Shown: positions 7,773 to 16,794, counted from the stretch's first letter. The stretch is DNA of 31,308 nt from CAZPHI01 sp964586425 (GCA_964586425.1 CAZPHI010000025.1:1-31308); one strand, 5' to 3'. A program made the numbers and translations. Notes: generated by a model not told the origin, from the sequence alone.

Positions 7773-9575
7773 CTACTGCTCTAAATTAATTACACTAATA
7801 ATAGATTTTGCTAATATAAGAAGGAAATTCTCTTCTGTTTCTGACCACTTTCTAGAGCGGTTAAATATATCAAAAGAAATTGCTGTATTTTTATCAGGGC
7901 AATCATCATTACTTTCTTTCACAAGAATAAATTCCTTTGTTTCCTGCTTATCTAATAGTTTGTAAGCTTCTTCACTTATTTCTCTTAATCTAAGGACTTT
8001 ATTCTCTGAGTACATTCCGTTATCATCAAAAAGATGTTGAAATTCAACCGAATTAATAAAATCTGCTTTTTCGATTTCTCCTATGTATTTGCCTACTGTT
8101 ATATTACGTTGGTAACCGGCTCCTGTATACATTGTAATACCATCAATATCAAAATATTCACGAATCTTTTCAAATGATGGAACCACTGCTGCTTTACCTC
8201 TGGAGTTCATATCAATTATCATGCGTGAAACAGCTGCCGCACGCTGCGAATTATCAACCATCATTCTCGAACCTATGAATCTATCAGTATCATCACTTTC
8301 ATTCACTGTACCATGCAGCTTCTCATCATATATGATAAATCTTGCTTTTCCCTTAGCCTTCGCTATGTATAAGCATTTGTCCGCGGTACATAATAATTCT
8401 TCATAGCTCTTTCCATTATCAGGGTACTTTGCAACACCAATTGATGTTGTTAATTCAAAGTCTCCAACATCTCCCTTATATGCCCAGGCAAGATGCTTGC
8501 TGATTGTCTTAAGAATTCGTCTTAGATTCTCAGTTCCCCTTACATTGTCAAGAATCACAAAGAATTCATCTCCACCAAACCTGCCAACGTATCCACGACT
8601 GCCTATTACACTCTTCAATACCTCTGCAAACTTAGCTAATACCTCATCACCAAACATATGACCATAAGTATCATTAATATTCTTGAAGTCATCAATGTCA
8701 AGCATAATTACATACATCTCTTTGCTTGAAGCACCTGTAATAAGGTCCATTGCCAACTCACTGATTGCTCTTTTATTAAGTACACTTGTGCCGGGATCGA
8801 TTGCATTATCTGTCATATAATACTTTTGTTCAGCCTTCTCACCATTATCATCAAGTATATTAAGAAGTCCTGTAACTTTATCCTTACAATCGTCTTTGTA
8901 CATAATGCCACCGCGTAATTGCAGCATCTTTCCATTCATGTGAAAAATCCCGCCATCAACAGTAATATCAATATTATCAGCTGCATTATTGAGATAATCA
9001 TATAACGCGCCAAACTCCGTTCTCTGTTTTGACGTATATGTCTCATCACTACTTATATCTTCTACCATATCATCAATATCTTTTTTGAATCTGGTAACAC
9101 TTCTGTCATTATTATATTCAAATATAGTTACGAGTCTTTTGCCATAATCATACTCAAAATAAAGGCAATCACTTAATGACATTAATTTTCGATATTTGAC
9201 AATATTATCCGTAATTTTATAGAACTTTTCTGATATGCCCATTATATCAATAAATTTAACGTCAATTGATCTAAATGTACCAAGCATTCGACCATTGTAT
9301 CTCATTATCCAATACATATATCTATATTTGTCGTGGGAATCCTTCAGCCTCAATATCAGATGCTGTGGCTGCTCGTCAAGCTTCTCGATCGCCTTATAGA
9401 ATTCCGGCAAATCATCATTGTGAATAGAAGCAGTTATCGGATATGCAGAATTCTTGCCTATATACTTATACAGATATTCATCAGCAGAAGCGACTGCATA
9501 TTCCTGCTTTAATGACATATAGCCATTATATATAGCAGTACGGCTGTCGCTGGCTGAATATTGTGTAATATTCAT
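7773..9575 (-). CDS. Diguanylate cyclase (GGDEF) with N-terminal sensory region
   Basis: This makes the second messenger c-di-GMP from GTP. I place the start at the ATG at 9575 (600 residues): GGAG lies six bases upstream, and a promoter at 9652-9681 would begin transcription downstream of the longer alternative start at 9671. The N-terminal ~230 residues look like PAS-type sensory folds. The GGDEF domain has LDIDDFKNINDTYGHMFGDE and an intact RFGGDEFF active site (GGDEF at about 334-338 in this numbering), then SIGVAKYP and ADKCLYIAKAKGK. The RxxD inhibitory site five residues before GGDEF is absent, so product feedback may be lacking. A C-terminal ~150 residues follow (GAF-like in layout, with SFDIFNRSRKWSETEENFLL). 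No membrane helix is visible. Confidence 0.88.
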   Translation of the reverse strand: MNITQYSASDSRTAIYNGYMSLKQEYAVASADEYLYKYIGKNSAYPITASIHNDDLPEFYKAIEKLDEQPQHLILRLKDSHDKYRYMYWIMRYNGRMLGTFRSIDVKFIDIMGISEKFYKITDNIVKYRKLMSLSDCLYFEYDYGKRLVTIFEYNNDRSVTRFKKDIDDMVEDISSDETYTSKQRTEFGALYDYLNNAADNIDITVDGGIFHMNGKMLQLRGGIMYKDDCKDKVTGLLNILDDNGEKAEQKYYMTDNAIDPGTSVLNKRAISELAMDLITGASSKEMYVIMLDIDDFKNINDTYGHMFGDEVLAKFAEVLKSVIGSRGYVGRFGGDEFFVILDNVRGTENLRRILKTISKHLAWAYKGDVGDFELTTSIGVAKYPDNGKSYEELLCTADKCLYIAKAKGKARFIIYDEKLHGTVNESDDTDRFIGSRMMVDNSQRAAAVSRMIIDMNSRGKAAVVPSFEKIREYFDIDGITMYTGAGYQRNITVGKYIGEIEKADFINSVEFQHLFDDNGMYSENKVLRLREISEEAYKLLDKQETKEFILVKESNDDCPDKNTAISFDIFNRSRKWSETEENFLLILAKSIISVINLEQ

Positions 9576-9651
9576 AACACTCTCCATTCTGAGCGCATCA
9601 TGCCCTCCAAACATTATTTTGCCTATTTTAATTAAAGCAAACACTATTTTA

Positions 9652-9681
9652 AGTATATTACTTTTTGCCATGATTACGCAA
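9652..9681 (-). promoter_or_regulatory. Probable sigma-A promoter for the GGDEF gene
   Basis: On the minus strand TTGCGT (9676-9681) is followed after 18 bases by TATACT (9652-9657). Transcription would begin near 9645, upstream of the preferred ATG at 9575. Confidence 0.5.
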
Positions 9682-9704
9682 GTGTATTATTCTACAAAAT
9701 TTGC

Positions 9705-9744
9705 ATAAAAAAACTGTTCAGAATGTCTCGCATCCTGAACAGTT
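9705..9744 (-). terminator. Terminator of the trigger-factor-like lipoprotein gene
   Basis: A perfect 10-bp stem, AACTGTTCAG with CTGAACAGTT (9712-9721 / 9735-9744), is followed on the minus strand by a run of seven T. It ends the transcript of the gene at 9770-10909. Confidence 0.9.
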
Positions 9745-9769
9745 CTATTCTTATTATAAAAAGATTATA

Positions 9770-10909
9770 TTACTCTGTCTTCTCAACATCATTCTCAAGT
9801 AAGAAATCAATTACCTTATCAGAAATTACTGAATATAATACTTCATTCTCAATTGTTGATGTATCATCTCCATATAATTCAAGTACAGCCTGATATGAAT
9901 CATAGCCATAGTATTTAGCTAATTCTTCACCGAAAGCTGTAGTCTCATCATCATTGGCTGTAATATTCTCTTTGGCAGCTATCATTGTGATAATCATCTT
10001 CTCTTTAAGATAATTCTTAGCATAATTGTCTGCATATTCCTGGAATGCATCCTGTGAAGAAAGATTATATACAGTAGAAAGATAAGCATCTAATGATGTT
10101 GCGTTATAATATGAACCATATGATTCATACTCACTCTGAACATTACTCTTAATGTTCTCTATTAACTGATTAACCTCTGCCTCTGGATATGAAGAAACCT
10201 GTGTATCTTCTTTGATTTTTGTTAAAATCTGCTGGTACTCATTAGAATTAAATGTATCAAGTGCCTGCGATTCGAGGTATTCCTTGACAAACTTTGTGAA
10301 TTCATCTGTAGTTTTTGCATCTGATTGGAAGTTAGCAGCTACCTTAGCTACAAATTCATCATTATATTCTGGAATTACTTTATCAACAATTGCTGTAACT
10401 GTAACTGTAAATACTACAGGCTGACCTGCAAGATCTGCTGTTGAATAATTTGCTGGGAATGTACATGGAATATCATACTGCTGTCCTACTGTAAGACCAA
10501 TAAGTCCCTGATCAAGATCTGTAATAAACTGTCCTGAACCTACTGTATAAGTAGCATCTGTAGCAGTTCCACCAGAGAATGCAACTCCATCCTTCTTACC
10601 GCTATAATCAAGGATTATGCTGTCACCAGACTTTGTAACACCTTCAGTCTTATTAGTAGACTCTGCATAATATGTGCATATCTGATTAATATAATTATTA
10701 ACATCATCATCTGTAACCGTAAGTGTAGAACGATCAACTGTAACCTCAATACCTTTATAATTGCCTAAAGTAACTAATCCCTCATATGTTTTAATATCAG
10801 TTTCTAATTGAGATGTTGTTGTTGTCTCACTCTGTTTTTTTTCACCACATCCTACACATGACACTGCAAGTACAAGTATCATTGCAAGAGAAAACAGTTT
10901 TCTTTTCAT
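9770..10909 (-). CDS. Trigger-factor-like FKBP peptidyl-prolyl isomerase, lipoprotein
   Basis: This is a 379-residue envelope folding factor. The preferred ATG at 10909 has AGGTGA upstream and gives a clean lipoprotein signal peptide, MKRKLFSLAMILVLAVSCVG, followed by Cys. A longer frame from 10933 would bury the signal. A Ser/Thr-rich linker is followed by a trigger-factor N/FKBP-like core: GDSIILDYSGKKDGVAFSGG, TYTVGSGQFITDLDQGLIGL and FPANYSTADLAGQPVVF are the FKBP strands (about residues 95-175). A long helical C-terminal region resembles the trigger factor chaperone arms. Because it is exported and lipid-anchored it is not the ribosome-bound Tig, but probably a PrsA-like extracytoplasmic chaperone. 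It is a single-gene unit with its own terminator. Confidence 0.85.
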   Translation of the reverse strand: MKRKLFSLAMILVLAVSCVGCGEKKQSETTTTSQLETDIKTYEGLVTLGNYKGIEVTVDRSTLTVTDDDVNNYINQICTYYAESTNKTEGVTKSGDSIILDYSGKKDGVAFSGGTATDATYTVGSGQFITDLDQGLIGLTVGQQYDIPCTFPANYSTADLAGQPVVFTVTVTAIVDKVIPEYNDEFVAKVAANFQSDAKTTDEFTKFVKEYLESQALDTFNSNEYQQILTKIKEDTQVSSYPEAEVNQLIENIKSNVQSEYESYGSYYNATSLDAYLSTVYNLSSQDAFQEYADNYAKNYLKEKMIITMIAAKENITANDDETTAFGEELAKYYGYDSYQAVLELYGDDTSTIENEVLYSVISDKVIDFLLENDVEKTE

Positions 10910-10925
10910 AAAATAATCACCTTCC

Positions 10926-10941
10926 ATATCCATATGGATAT
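10926..10941. promoter_or_regulatory. 16-bp perfect palindrome next to the ribosome binding site
   Basis: ATATCCATATGGATAT is its own reverse complement and lies immediately before the GGAAGGTGA ribosome binding site of the lipoprotein gene ending at 9770. It could be an operator or a small hairpin affecting translation. The base composition makes chance possible. Confidence 0.35.
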
Positions 10942-11082
10942 TCCTTTATTATTATAATTCTAGGGTGTCTTGCTAAAAAGCACGACTATATTGTTATATC
11001 ACATTTGTTCTAAAAATGAAAGCCGATTTCAGTAATTCACATATTTTTCATTATTTCATCATTATTTTTATTAACTTAGTTA

Positions 11083-11110
11083 TTGCTTTTGATGTAATAT
11101 GTGCTAATAT
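11083..11110 (+). promoter_or_regulatory. Possible promoter for apbE
   Basis: TTGCTT and TAATAT are separated by 16 bases, about 45 bp before the apbE start. The -35 box is only a partial match. Confidence 0.35.
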
Positions 11111-11154
11111 ATGAATACTGTTGTTATTTAGATTGAATTGGAAGGCATATTATA

Positions 11155-12261
11155 ATGAATCACAAAAATAAAAGAACCCGTAATAGTCAAAGGAAAAATA
11201 TTACAGAAGCATTGCACATTAATAAATCACCAGAATTCATAATGCAGTGTGTACACCCCGCATTATGTGCTATTCTGGCAATAATCCTCGTCATATCCGC
11301 ATTATCACTTTCCGGATGCACGAAGGCTAATCTGTCCGAACCTCTTTCAGTAACTGACTTCAAGTTGAATACTGTTGTACAGATTAAAGTATATAACAAT
11401 GTATCACAGGATATTCTTGATAATTGTCTTAATCTCTGTGACCAATATGATTTACTTTTATCCCGCACTAATGAAGAAAGTACTTTATATAAGGTTAACC
11501 ATCAGGAATTAACAGTAATACCAGCTGAACTAGGTGACTTGATTAATGAGGGCATTAAGTACAGCAAGCTTTCTAATGGCGCTTTTGACATCGCCATTGC
11601 CAGCGTATCTTCTCTCTGGAATTTTACAGCTGAGAATCCATCCGTTCCTAACGCTAACGATATATCTGATGCTTTACAATACGTAGATTACTCAACAATT
11701 AAGCTAACTAAGAATAATGATGATACTAACACCTATACAATTAGCATACCTGACGGCGTCATGATTGATCTTGGTGCAATAGCAAAAGGCTACATTGCTG
11801 ATAAAATCGGTGATTATCTAGTTAATAATGGTGTTAAATCTGCAACAATTAATCTTGGTGGCAATGTTCTATGTATTGGTCAAAAGGATGTAAACAAAGA
11901 CTTTATTATCGGCATAAGAAAGCCATTCTCCGAAACTGGCGAGAGTCTATGCAATGTGTCTATTAATGGCAAATCCGTTGTATCTTCCGGTACATACGAG
12001 AGATGCTTTGAATATGATGGTAATTTCTACCACCACATACTTAATCCATCCACTGGATATCCATACAATAATGGGCTAACTTCTGTTTCTATTATCTCTG
12101 ACAAATCCCTTGATGGTGATTGTCTCAGCACTACATGTTTTGCAATGGGTCTTGATGCAGGAATGGAACTTATTAATTCCATTGACGGTGTTGAAGCTGT
12201 ATTCGTTGATGACACTGGAAAGCTTTATTATTCTAATAACTTCAAGCAATATATAAAATAA
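11155..12261 (+). CDS. apbE: FAD:protein FMN transferase, lipoprotein ApbE
   Basis: This attaches FMN covalently to Thr/Ser residues of exported or membrane redox proteins such as RnfG/RnfD, NqrC or flavin-dependent reductases. The protein has 368 residues. An unusually long basic, hydrophilic leader of about 33 residues precedes the hydrophobic core and lipobox LSLSGC (Cys55). The ApbE fold is then clear: NGAFDIAIASVSSLWNF, MIDLGAIAKGYIADKIGDYL, SATINLGGNVLCIG, then IGIRKPF, SSGTYERCFEYDG and HHILNPSTGYP. The ATG at 11155 has GGAAGG nine bases upstream; the internal Met30 has no ribosome binding site. It stands alone, and its target flavoprotein is not in the window. It ends at a terminator shared with rubrerythrin. 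Confidence 0.93.
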   Translation: MNHKNKRTRNSQRKNITEALHINKSPEFIMQCVHPALCAILAIILVISALSLSGCTKANLSEPLSVTDFKLNTVVQIKVYNNVSQDILDNCLNLCDQYDLLLSRTNEESTLYKVNHQELTVIPAELGDLINEGIKYSKLSNGAFDIAIASVSSLWNFTAENPSVPNANDISDALQYVDYSTIKLTKNNDDTNTYTISIPDGVMIDLGAIAKGYIADKIGDYLVNNGVKSATINLGGNVLCIGQKDVNKDFIIGIRKPFSETGESLCNVSINGKSVVSSGTYERCFEYDGNFYHHILNPSTGYPYNNGLTSVSIISDKSLDGDCLSTTCFAMGLDAGMELINSIDGVEAVFVDDTGKLYYSNNFKQYIK

Positions 12262-12298
12262 GAATACCTATTTGCAAAGTATTCTATATAACAATAAA

Positions 12299-12327
12299 AA
12301 ACCGCAGAGTTTATTCTTCTGCGGTTT
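12299..12327. terminator. Bidirectional terminator between apbE and rubrerythrin
   Basis: AAACCGCAGA pairs with TCTGCGGTTT across a 9-base loop. An A-run on the left and T-rich DNA on the right serve both converging genes. Confidence 0.88.
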
Positions 12328-12362
12328 CTCTATTATTATTTTATCTCTATAGAACTTCTTAA

Positions 12363-12902
12363 TTAGCCGAAGTATCTCTTTAATAATCCTGCAAATGCTT
12401 TGCCGTGTCTAGCTTCGTCTCTTGCCATCTCATGAACTGTATCATGGATTGCATCAAGGTTAGCAGCCTTAGCACGCTTTGCAAGATCTACCTTACCAGC
12501 TGTAGCACCATTCTCAGCAGCAACTCTTAATTCAAGATTCTTCTTTGTACTATCTGTTACTACTTCACCAAGTAACTCTGCGAATTTTGCAGCATGCTCA
12601 GCTTCTTCGTAAGCAGCTTTCTCATAATACATACCAACTTCTGGATATCCTTCTCTATGAGCAACTCTAGCCATTGCAAGATACATACCAACTTCTGTAC
12701 ATTCTCCTGAGAAGTTAGCTCTTAAATCATCAATAATATCCTGGCTAACACCCTGTGCAACGCCTACTGAATGTTCAGCAGCCCATGACATATCACCATT
12801 CTGTGCTTCGAACTTATCAGCTCCTACACCACACTGTGGACATTTTTCTGGTGGATTCTCTCCCTCATAAACATAACCGCATACTTTACATACAAATTTC
12901 AT
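12363..12902 (-). CDS. Reverse rubrerythrin
   Basis: This is a peroxide-scavenging non-haem iron protein of anaerobes, 179 residues. The rubredoxin-like Fe(SCys)4 domain comes first (C5/C8 in CKVCGY and C21/C24 in CPQCG), followed by a four-helix ferritin-like diiron domain with GECTEVGMYLAMARVAHREG, EAEHAAKF and EMARDEARHGKAF. This domain order is that of reverse rubrerythrins, the opposite of classical ones. AGGAG lies nine bases from the ATG. A consensus promoter at 12976-13004 is overlapped at its start site by a Per-box-like palindrome, so repression by the adjacent PerR and induction by peroxide or oxygen are expected. Confidence 0.93.
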   Translation of the reverse strand: MKFVCKVCGYVYEGENPPEKCPQCGVGADKFEAQNGDMSWAAEHSVGVAQGVSQDIIDDLRANFSGECTEVGMYLAMARVAHREGYPEVGMYYEKAAYEEAEHAAKFAELLGEVVTDSTKKNLELRVAAENGATAGKVDLAKRAKAANLDAIHDTVHEMARDEARHGKAFAGLLKRYFG

Positions 12903-12956
12903 AATCTTTTTCTCCTTTTCTTATATAAAAATTTTTTGTTAATCGCTTATTAATAA

Positions 12957-12971
12957 TAGTAATGATTACTG
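12957..12971. promoter_or_regulatory. Per-box-like operator upstream of rubrerythrin
   Basis: TAGTAATGATTACTG is a 7-1-7 palindrome close to the Bacillus Per box pattern TTATAATNATTATAA, and nearly identical to a second copy upstream of perR. It lies over the expected transcription start. Confidence 0.75.
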
Positions 12972-12975
12972 TTTT

Positions 12976-13004
12976 ATAATAACACTACATTTTTCATTTG
13001 TCAA
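12976..13004 (-). promoter_or_regulatory. Sigma-A promoter of rubrerythrin
   Basis: On the minus strand, a perfect -35 TTGACA (12999-13004), a 17-base spacer, and -10 TATTAT (12976-12981). The start site would fall near 12969, inside the Per-box-like palindrome. Confidence 0.8.
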
Positions 13005-13057
13005 CTGCATTTATTATTTTTTTAAATATTTTTTATTTTTAGCAGTTAACCCGTATT

Positions 13058-13468
13058 CTATGCATTTTTTGCAACTTTATCCACGCAATTAGGACACTTG
13101 CCATAGAAGAATATCTCATTACCTTCAATCCTGCCATCAAAATTCTTTGATACTTCTTTATTAACTTTATCAAGTAAGCTTTCATCTTCAACTTCAAGAT
13201 CTAGCACTGCCCCACATATGAGGCAAGAAAAATGAAGGTGCGGTTGTGTTGTCGCATCAAAATGCTCACTTCCATCTCTACATGGTACCTTGATTATCTC
13301 ACCCAAATCAACTAACAGGGATAGATTTCTATAGACTGTACCCAGACTGATGTTAGGAAATTCCTGTCTTACATTAGCATATACAACATCTGCTGTTGGA
13401 TGATCTTTTCTTGTCATCAAGAATGCTTTAATAGCTTCACGCTGTCTGCTATATTTTAACGCTGCCAA
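13058..13468 (-). CDS. perR: Fur-family peroxide-responsive repressor (PerR type)
   Basis: A 136-residue metal-dependent repressor. The N-terminal winged helix has HPTADVVYANVRQEF and the recognition helix SLGTVYRNLSLL. The regulatory metal set seen in PerR is preserved: H23, D71, H77 and H79 (FD.....H.H). Two CxxC pairs, C82/C85 and C125/C128, form the structural zinc site. The translation start is TTG with GAGGTG just upstream; no ATG gives the family N-terminus. PerR rather than Fur or Zur is favoured by the rubrerythrin neighbour, the metal-site residues and the 7-1-7 operators before both genes. No terminator follows it, so some transcripts may read through into rubrerythrin, 155 bp away. 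Confidence 0.85.
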   Translation of the reverse strand: MAALKYSRQREAIKAFLMTRKDHPTADVVYANVRQEFPNISLGTVYRNLSLLVDLGEIIKVPCRDGSEHFDATTQPHLHFSCLICGAVLDLEVEDESLLDKVNKEVSKNFDGRIEGNEIFFYGKCPNCVDKVAKNA

Positions 13469-13494
13469 ATTATCACCTCATTTCTTTTTAATCA

Positions 13495-13509
13495 TAGTAA
13501 TAGTTACTA
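13495..13509. promoter_or_regulatory. Per-box-like operator upstream of perR (autoregulation)
   Basis: TAGTAATAGTTACTA, an interrupted palindrome matching the rubrerythrin operator at 12 of 15 positions, lies 27 bp upstream of the perR start. Confidence 0.7.
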
Positions 13510-13758
13510 AGATTAATTTGATAATAACATGCTTTTTTTCAAATTTCAAGAAGTTTTTTAATTTATCTCTTGCATATTGCAAACACATGTTGTAATATGA
13601 TTATAGATATCACATAGTATTCATTACTACATTGAACGTTTTTAATTTCTACATCTTGATATTTTAATATATTTGTATAATATGCCAATTAAAAACACAA
13701 ACTAAATATATGCATATCTGCAGAACGAGGGCTCTGCTAATAGAATGGAGGATTCATT

Positions 13759-14469
13759 ATGAACACAACTAACATTAATACGAATGATTTAAAATCTACA
13801 CTTGCTATGAAGAAAAGCTTTCATTTCAAAGATCCGGGCAGCGCAATTACCCATCTCATAGGTCTAGTGGCTGCAATAGCATTTACCCCGGCAATTATTG
13901 TTAGAGCATGTCGATATTCTGGTGCAGTTACTATAACTTCAATTGCAATATTCATGCTAAGTATGATTTTATTATATGGAGCTAGTACCACTTATCATAC
14001 ATTCAATATATCTGATAAGAAGAATAAGATTCTGAAGAAGCTTGACCACTGTATGATTTTTGTGCTAATCGCAGGTTCATATACACCAATCTGCCTGGTT
14101 GTTCTCTCTGGTCAAATCGGACTTACAATGCTCGTGCTTGTATGGAGCATCGCATTACTTGGAATAGTATTCAAATTATTATGGGTTACATGTCCAAAGT
14201 GGGTATCTTCAGTCCTGTATATATCAATGGGTTGGATATGTGTATTCGCATTTACTCAAATTATAAGTTCAATGCCTCATGCAGCATTCAACTGGCTTCT
14301 TGCAGGCGGCTTGATATATACAATTGGTGGAATAATCTATGCACTTAAGCTCCCATTCTTTAATCTCAAGCACCAGAATTTTGGTTCACATGAGATTTTC
14401 CATCTGTTTGTTATGGGTGGAAGCATTTGCCATTATATTATGATGTACCAGTTCATTACAATGATGTAA
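13759..14469 (+). CDS. Hemolysin III / PAQR-family membrane protein
   Basis: A 236-residue protein with seven predicted membrane helices. The conserved metal-site motifs of the HlyIII/PAQR family are present: the Ser/His block STTYHTF at about 76-82, KLDHCMIFVLIAGSYTPICL in the middle, and HEIFHLFVMGGSICHY near the end. Family members are putative zinc-dependent hydrolases or channel-like proteins; haemolysis itself is shown for only a few. An extra hydrophilic N-terminus of about 20 residues precedes the usual start. GGAGG lies eight bases before the ATG. A perfect TATAAT at 13676-13681 may be its -10 box, but the -35 is poor. It is a single-gene unit. Confidence 0.88.
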   Translation: MNTTNINTNDLKSTLAMKKSFHFKDPGSAITHLIGLVAAIAFTPAIIVRACRYSGAVTITSIAIFMLSMILLYGASTTYHTFNISDKKNKILKKLDHCMIFVLIAGSYTPICLVVLSGQIGLTMLVLVWSIALLGIVFKLLWVTCPKWVSSVLYISMGWICVFAFTQIISSMPHAAFNWLLAGGLIYTIGGIIYALKLPFFNLKHQNFGSHEIFHLFVMGGSICHYIMMYQFITMM

Positions 14470-14489
14470 TTACCTCATTATAAATGCTT

Positions 14490-14559
14490 AAAATCCCCCA
14501 AGGTTTTGAATTATCCGTAGTCTATGTGACATACAGATTTCAAACTCCTGGGGGATTTT
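14490..14559. terminator. Bidirectional terminator between HlyIII gene and glnN
   Basis: AAAATCCCCCA pairs with TGGGGGATTTT, and the stem continues imperfectly to TTTTGAA / TTCAAA. A T-run on the plus side and an A-run (T on minus) suit both converging genes. Confidence 0.88.
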
Positions 14560-14605
14560 TATATTATTTTATATTATATGTAATTTTACAGTCTTAAGCT
14601 TATGA

Positions 14606-16717
14606 TTAAACCTCAAACATAAGGTCGCCATATGATGGCATTGGCCAGAATTCTTTGTCAACTATCATCTCAAGTCTATCTGCTGGAGCTCTTAATGCAT
14701 CCATAGCTGGTTTTACTACATCCTTGAAGTATGCAGCCTGTTCTTTAGCGTCAGAGTACTGCGCTGCCTGAGCATCAGCATCTTTTAATGCCTTTAATGC
14801 AACCTGCATAGAACTAAGTTCCATAGAAACCTCACCTAAGATTTCCTTCTGTGTTGCTGCAGATACACCTGCTGCTTCAACAGTATTAACAGAGTTAGCT
14901 AATTCTGTAGCGTATGCAATAACTGCTGGAATAATCTGTTTGCCAGCAATATCAACCATTGCCTTTGCTTCAATATTAATAGCTTTTGCATATGCTTCGA
15001 ATTTGATTTCAGCACGAGAGCGAAGCTCTGGCTCTGTGAATACTCCGAATTTTTCAAATAATGCAATTGCTTTAGGTGTTACAAGTGCTGGAATAGCCTC
15101 TACCATTGATTTGATATTAGGTAAGCCACTTCTTTCTGCCTCTTCTACCCATGCATCTGAATATCCATTGCCATTGAATACGATTCTATGGTGGTCTGTG
15201 AATAATTTCTTAATCATGTCATGAACAGCCATATCAAAGTTTTCAGCTTTCTCTAATTCATCTGCAATTTCGCAAAAGCTTTCTGCTGTAATTGTATTAA
15301 GAACAACATTAGCTGGAGCAACTGAATCAGATGAACCAACCATTCTGAACTCGAATTTGTTACCAGTGAATGCAAATGGTGATGTTCTGTTACGATCTGT
15401 AGCATCCTTAGCAAGTTCTGGAAGTGTTTTTGCACCTGTATTAAGCTTGCCCTTCTGAATACTGCTTGTAGCATCACCTGTATCAATTAACTGAGATACA
15501 ACATCTTCAAGCTGCTCTCCAAGGAACATTGAGATAATTGCTGGTGGTGCTTCATTAGCTCCAAGTCTGTGGTCATTACCAACACATGATGCAGATTCAC
15601 GAAGAAGATCTGAATGAACATCAACTGCTTTCATAATAGCACCTAGTACTAATAAGAACTGAATATTTTCATGAGGTGTCTTACCTGGTTCAAGAAGATT
15701 AACACCATCATCAGTTGTGATTGACCAGTTGTTATGTTTACCTGAGCCATTAACACCTGCGAATGGTTTCTCATGAAGAAGACAAGTTAATCCATGACGA
15801 TATGCAACTTTCTTTAATGTCTCCATTACAAGCTGATTATTATCAACTGCTGTATTACACTGTGCATAGATAGGAGCGAGCTCATGCTGAGCAGGTGCTA
15901 CTTCATTATGCTGTGTCTTTGATGATACACCAAGTTTCCATAATTCTAAGTTAACATCTTTCATGAATAATGCTATTCTTTCTCTGATTGCACCAAAGTA
16001 ATGATCATCTAATTCCTGTCCCTTTGGAGGCATAGCACCGAATAATGTACGTCCTGAGAAGATAAGATCCTTTCTCTGAAGGTACTTTTCTCTGTCTACG
16101 ATAAAGTATTCCTGCTCTGATCCAACAGATGGAGTAACTCTCTTTGATGTTGTATTACCAAATAATCTAAGGATTCTTAATGCCTGAGTATTAAGTGCAT
16201 CCATAGAACGGAGAAGTGGAGTTTTCTGATCCAATGCTTCGCCTGTATATGAACAGAATGCTGTAGGAATACAAAGTGTTGCTCCTGCTGCATCTTTTCT
16301 TACGAATGCAGGTGATGTACAATCCCATGCTGTATATCCTCTTGCTTCAAATGTTGCTCTAAGTCCACCTGATGGGAATGAAGATGCATCTGGCTCACCT
16401 TTAATAAGTTCCTTACCAGAGAATTCCATTAGAATACTTCCATCTTCCTTTGGAGCTGATATAAATGAATCATGCTTTTCAGCTGTAATTCCTGTCAAAG
16501 GCTGGAACCAATGTGTATAATGTGTTGCACCCTTCTCTATTGCCCAATCCTTCATTGCATTAGCAACTACGTCTGCATCACTAAGACTAAGTTCAGCAAC
16601 GCCTTCCATTACTTTTTTGAGGTTTTTATAAACCTGTTTTGGAAGACGTTCCTTCATAACTGTATCGTTAAATACGTCTTCTCCAAAGATGTCTGCTACA
16701 TTGAATTTTTCGCTCAT
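14606..16717 (-). CDS. glnN: Glutamine synthetase type III
   Basis: This makes glutamine from glutamate, ammonia and ATP in the cytoplasm, the main ammonium assimilation step. The 703-residue length is typical of the large GSIII family (types I and II are about 350-470). Diagnostic stretches include THYTHWFQPLTGITAEKHDS near residue 65, SEQEYFIVDREKY, GRTLFGAMPPKGQELDDHYF and KHNNWSI. The start ATG has AAAGGA upstream. It is its own transcription unit: a promoter at 16878-16906 is followed by an untranslated leader of about 150 bases that contains an intrinsic terminator before the start codon. Nitrogen-dependent attenuation is therefore possible. Confidence 0.95.
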   Translation of the reverse strand: MSEKFNVADIFGEDVFNDTVMKERLPKQVYKNLKKVMEGVAELSLSDADVVANAMKDWAIEKGATHYTHWFQPLTGITAEKHDSFISAPKEDGSILMEFSGKELIKGEPDASSFPSGGLRATFEARGYTAWDCTSPAFVRKDAAGATLCIPTAFCSYTGEALDQKTPLLRSMDALNTQALRILRLFGNTTSKRVTPSVGSEQEYFIVDREKYLQRKDLIFSGRTLFGAMPPKGQELDDHYFGAIRERIALFMKDVNLELWKLGVSSKTQHNEVAPAQHELAPIYAQCNTAVDNNQLVMETLKKVAYRHGLTCLLHEKPFAGVNGSGKHNNWSITTDDGVNLLEPGKTPHENIQFLLVLGAIMKAVDVHSDLLRESASCVGNDHRLGANEAPPAIISMFLGEQLEDVVSQLIDTGDATSSIQKGKLNTGAKTLPELAKDATDRNRTSPFAFTGNKFEFRMVGSSDSVAPANVVLNTITAESFCEIADELEKAENFDMAVHDMIKKLFTDHHRIVFNGNGYSDAWVEEAERSGLPNIKSMVEAIPALVTPKAIALFEKFGVFTEPELRSRAEIKFEAYAKAINIEAKAMVDIAGKQIIPAVIAYATELANSVNTVEAAGVSAATQKEILGEVSMELSSMQVALKALKDADAQAAQYSDAKEQAAYFKDVVKPAMDALRAPADRLEMIVDKEFWPMPSYGDLMFEV

Positions 16718-16794
16718 TTCTTATCCGTCCTTTCAATTATAAATATTCTTTTTGTCGTATTACTCAGCGGTTTTATAAGCATTTATATATAAAA

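Noticed and set aside
12897..12960. A riboswitch in the rubrerythrin leader
   Set aside because: The leader is short and AT-rich with no recognisable conserved core; the Per-box and promoter explain the control.
13720..13737. Hairpin GCAGA/TCTGC before the HlyIII gene as a regulatory element
   Set aside because: Only a 5-bp stem; too weak to claim.
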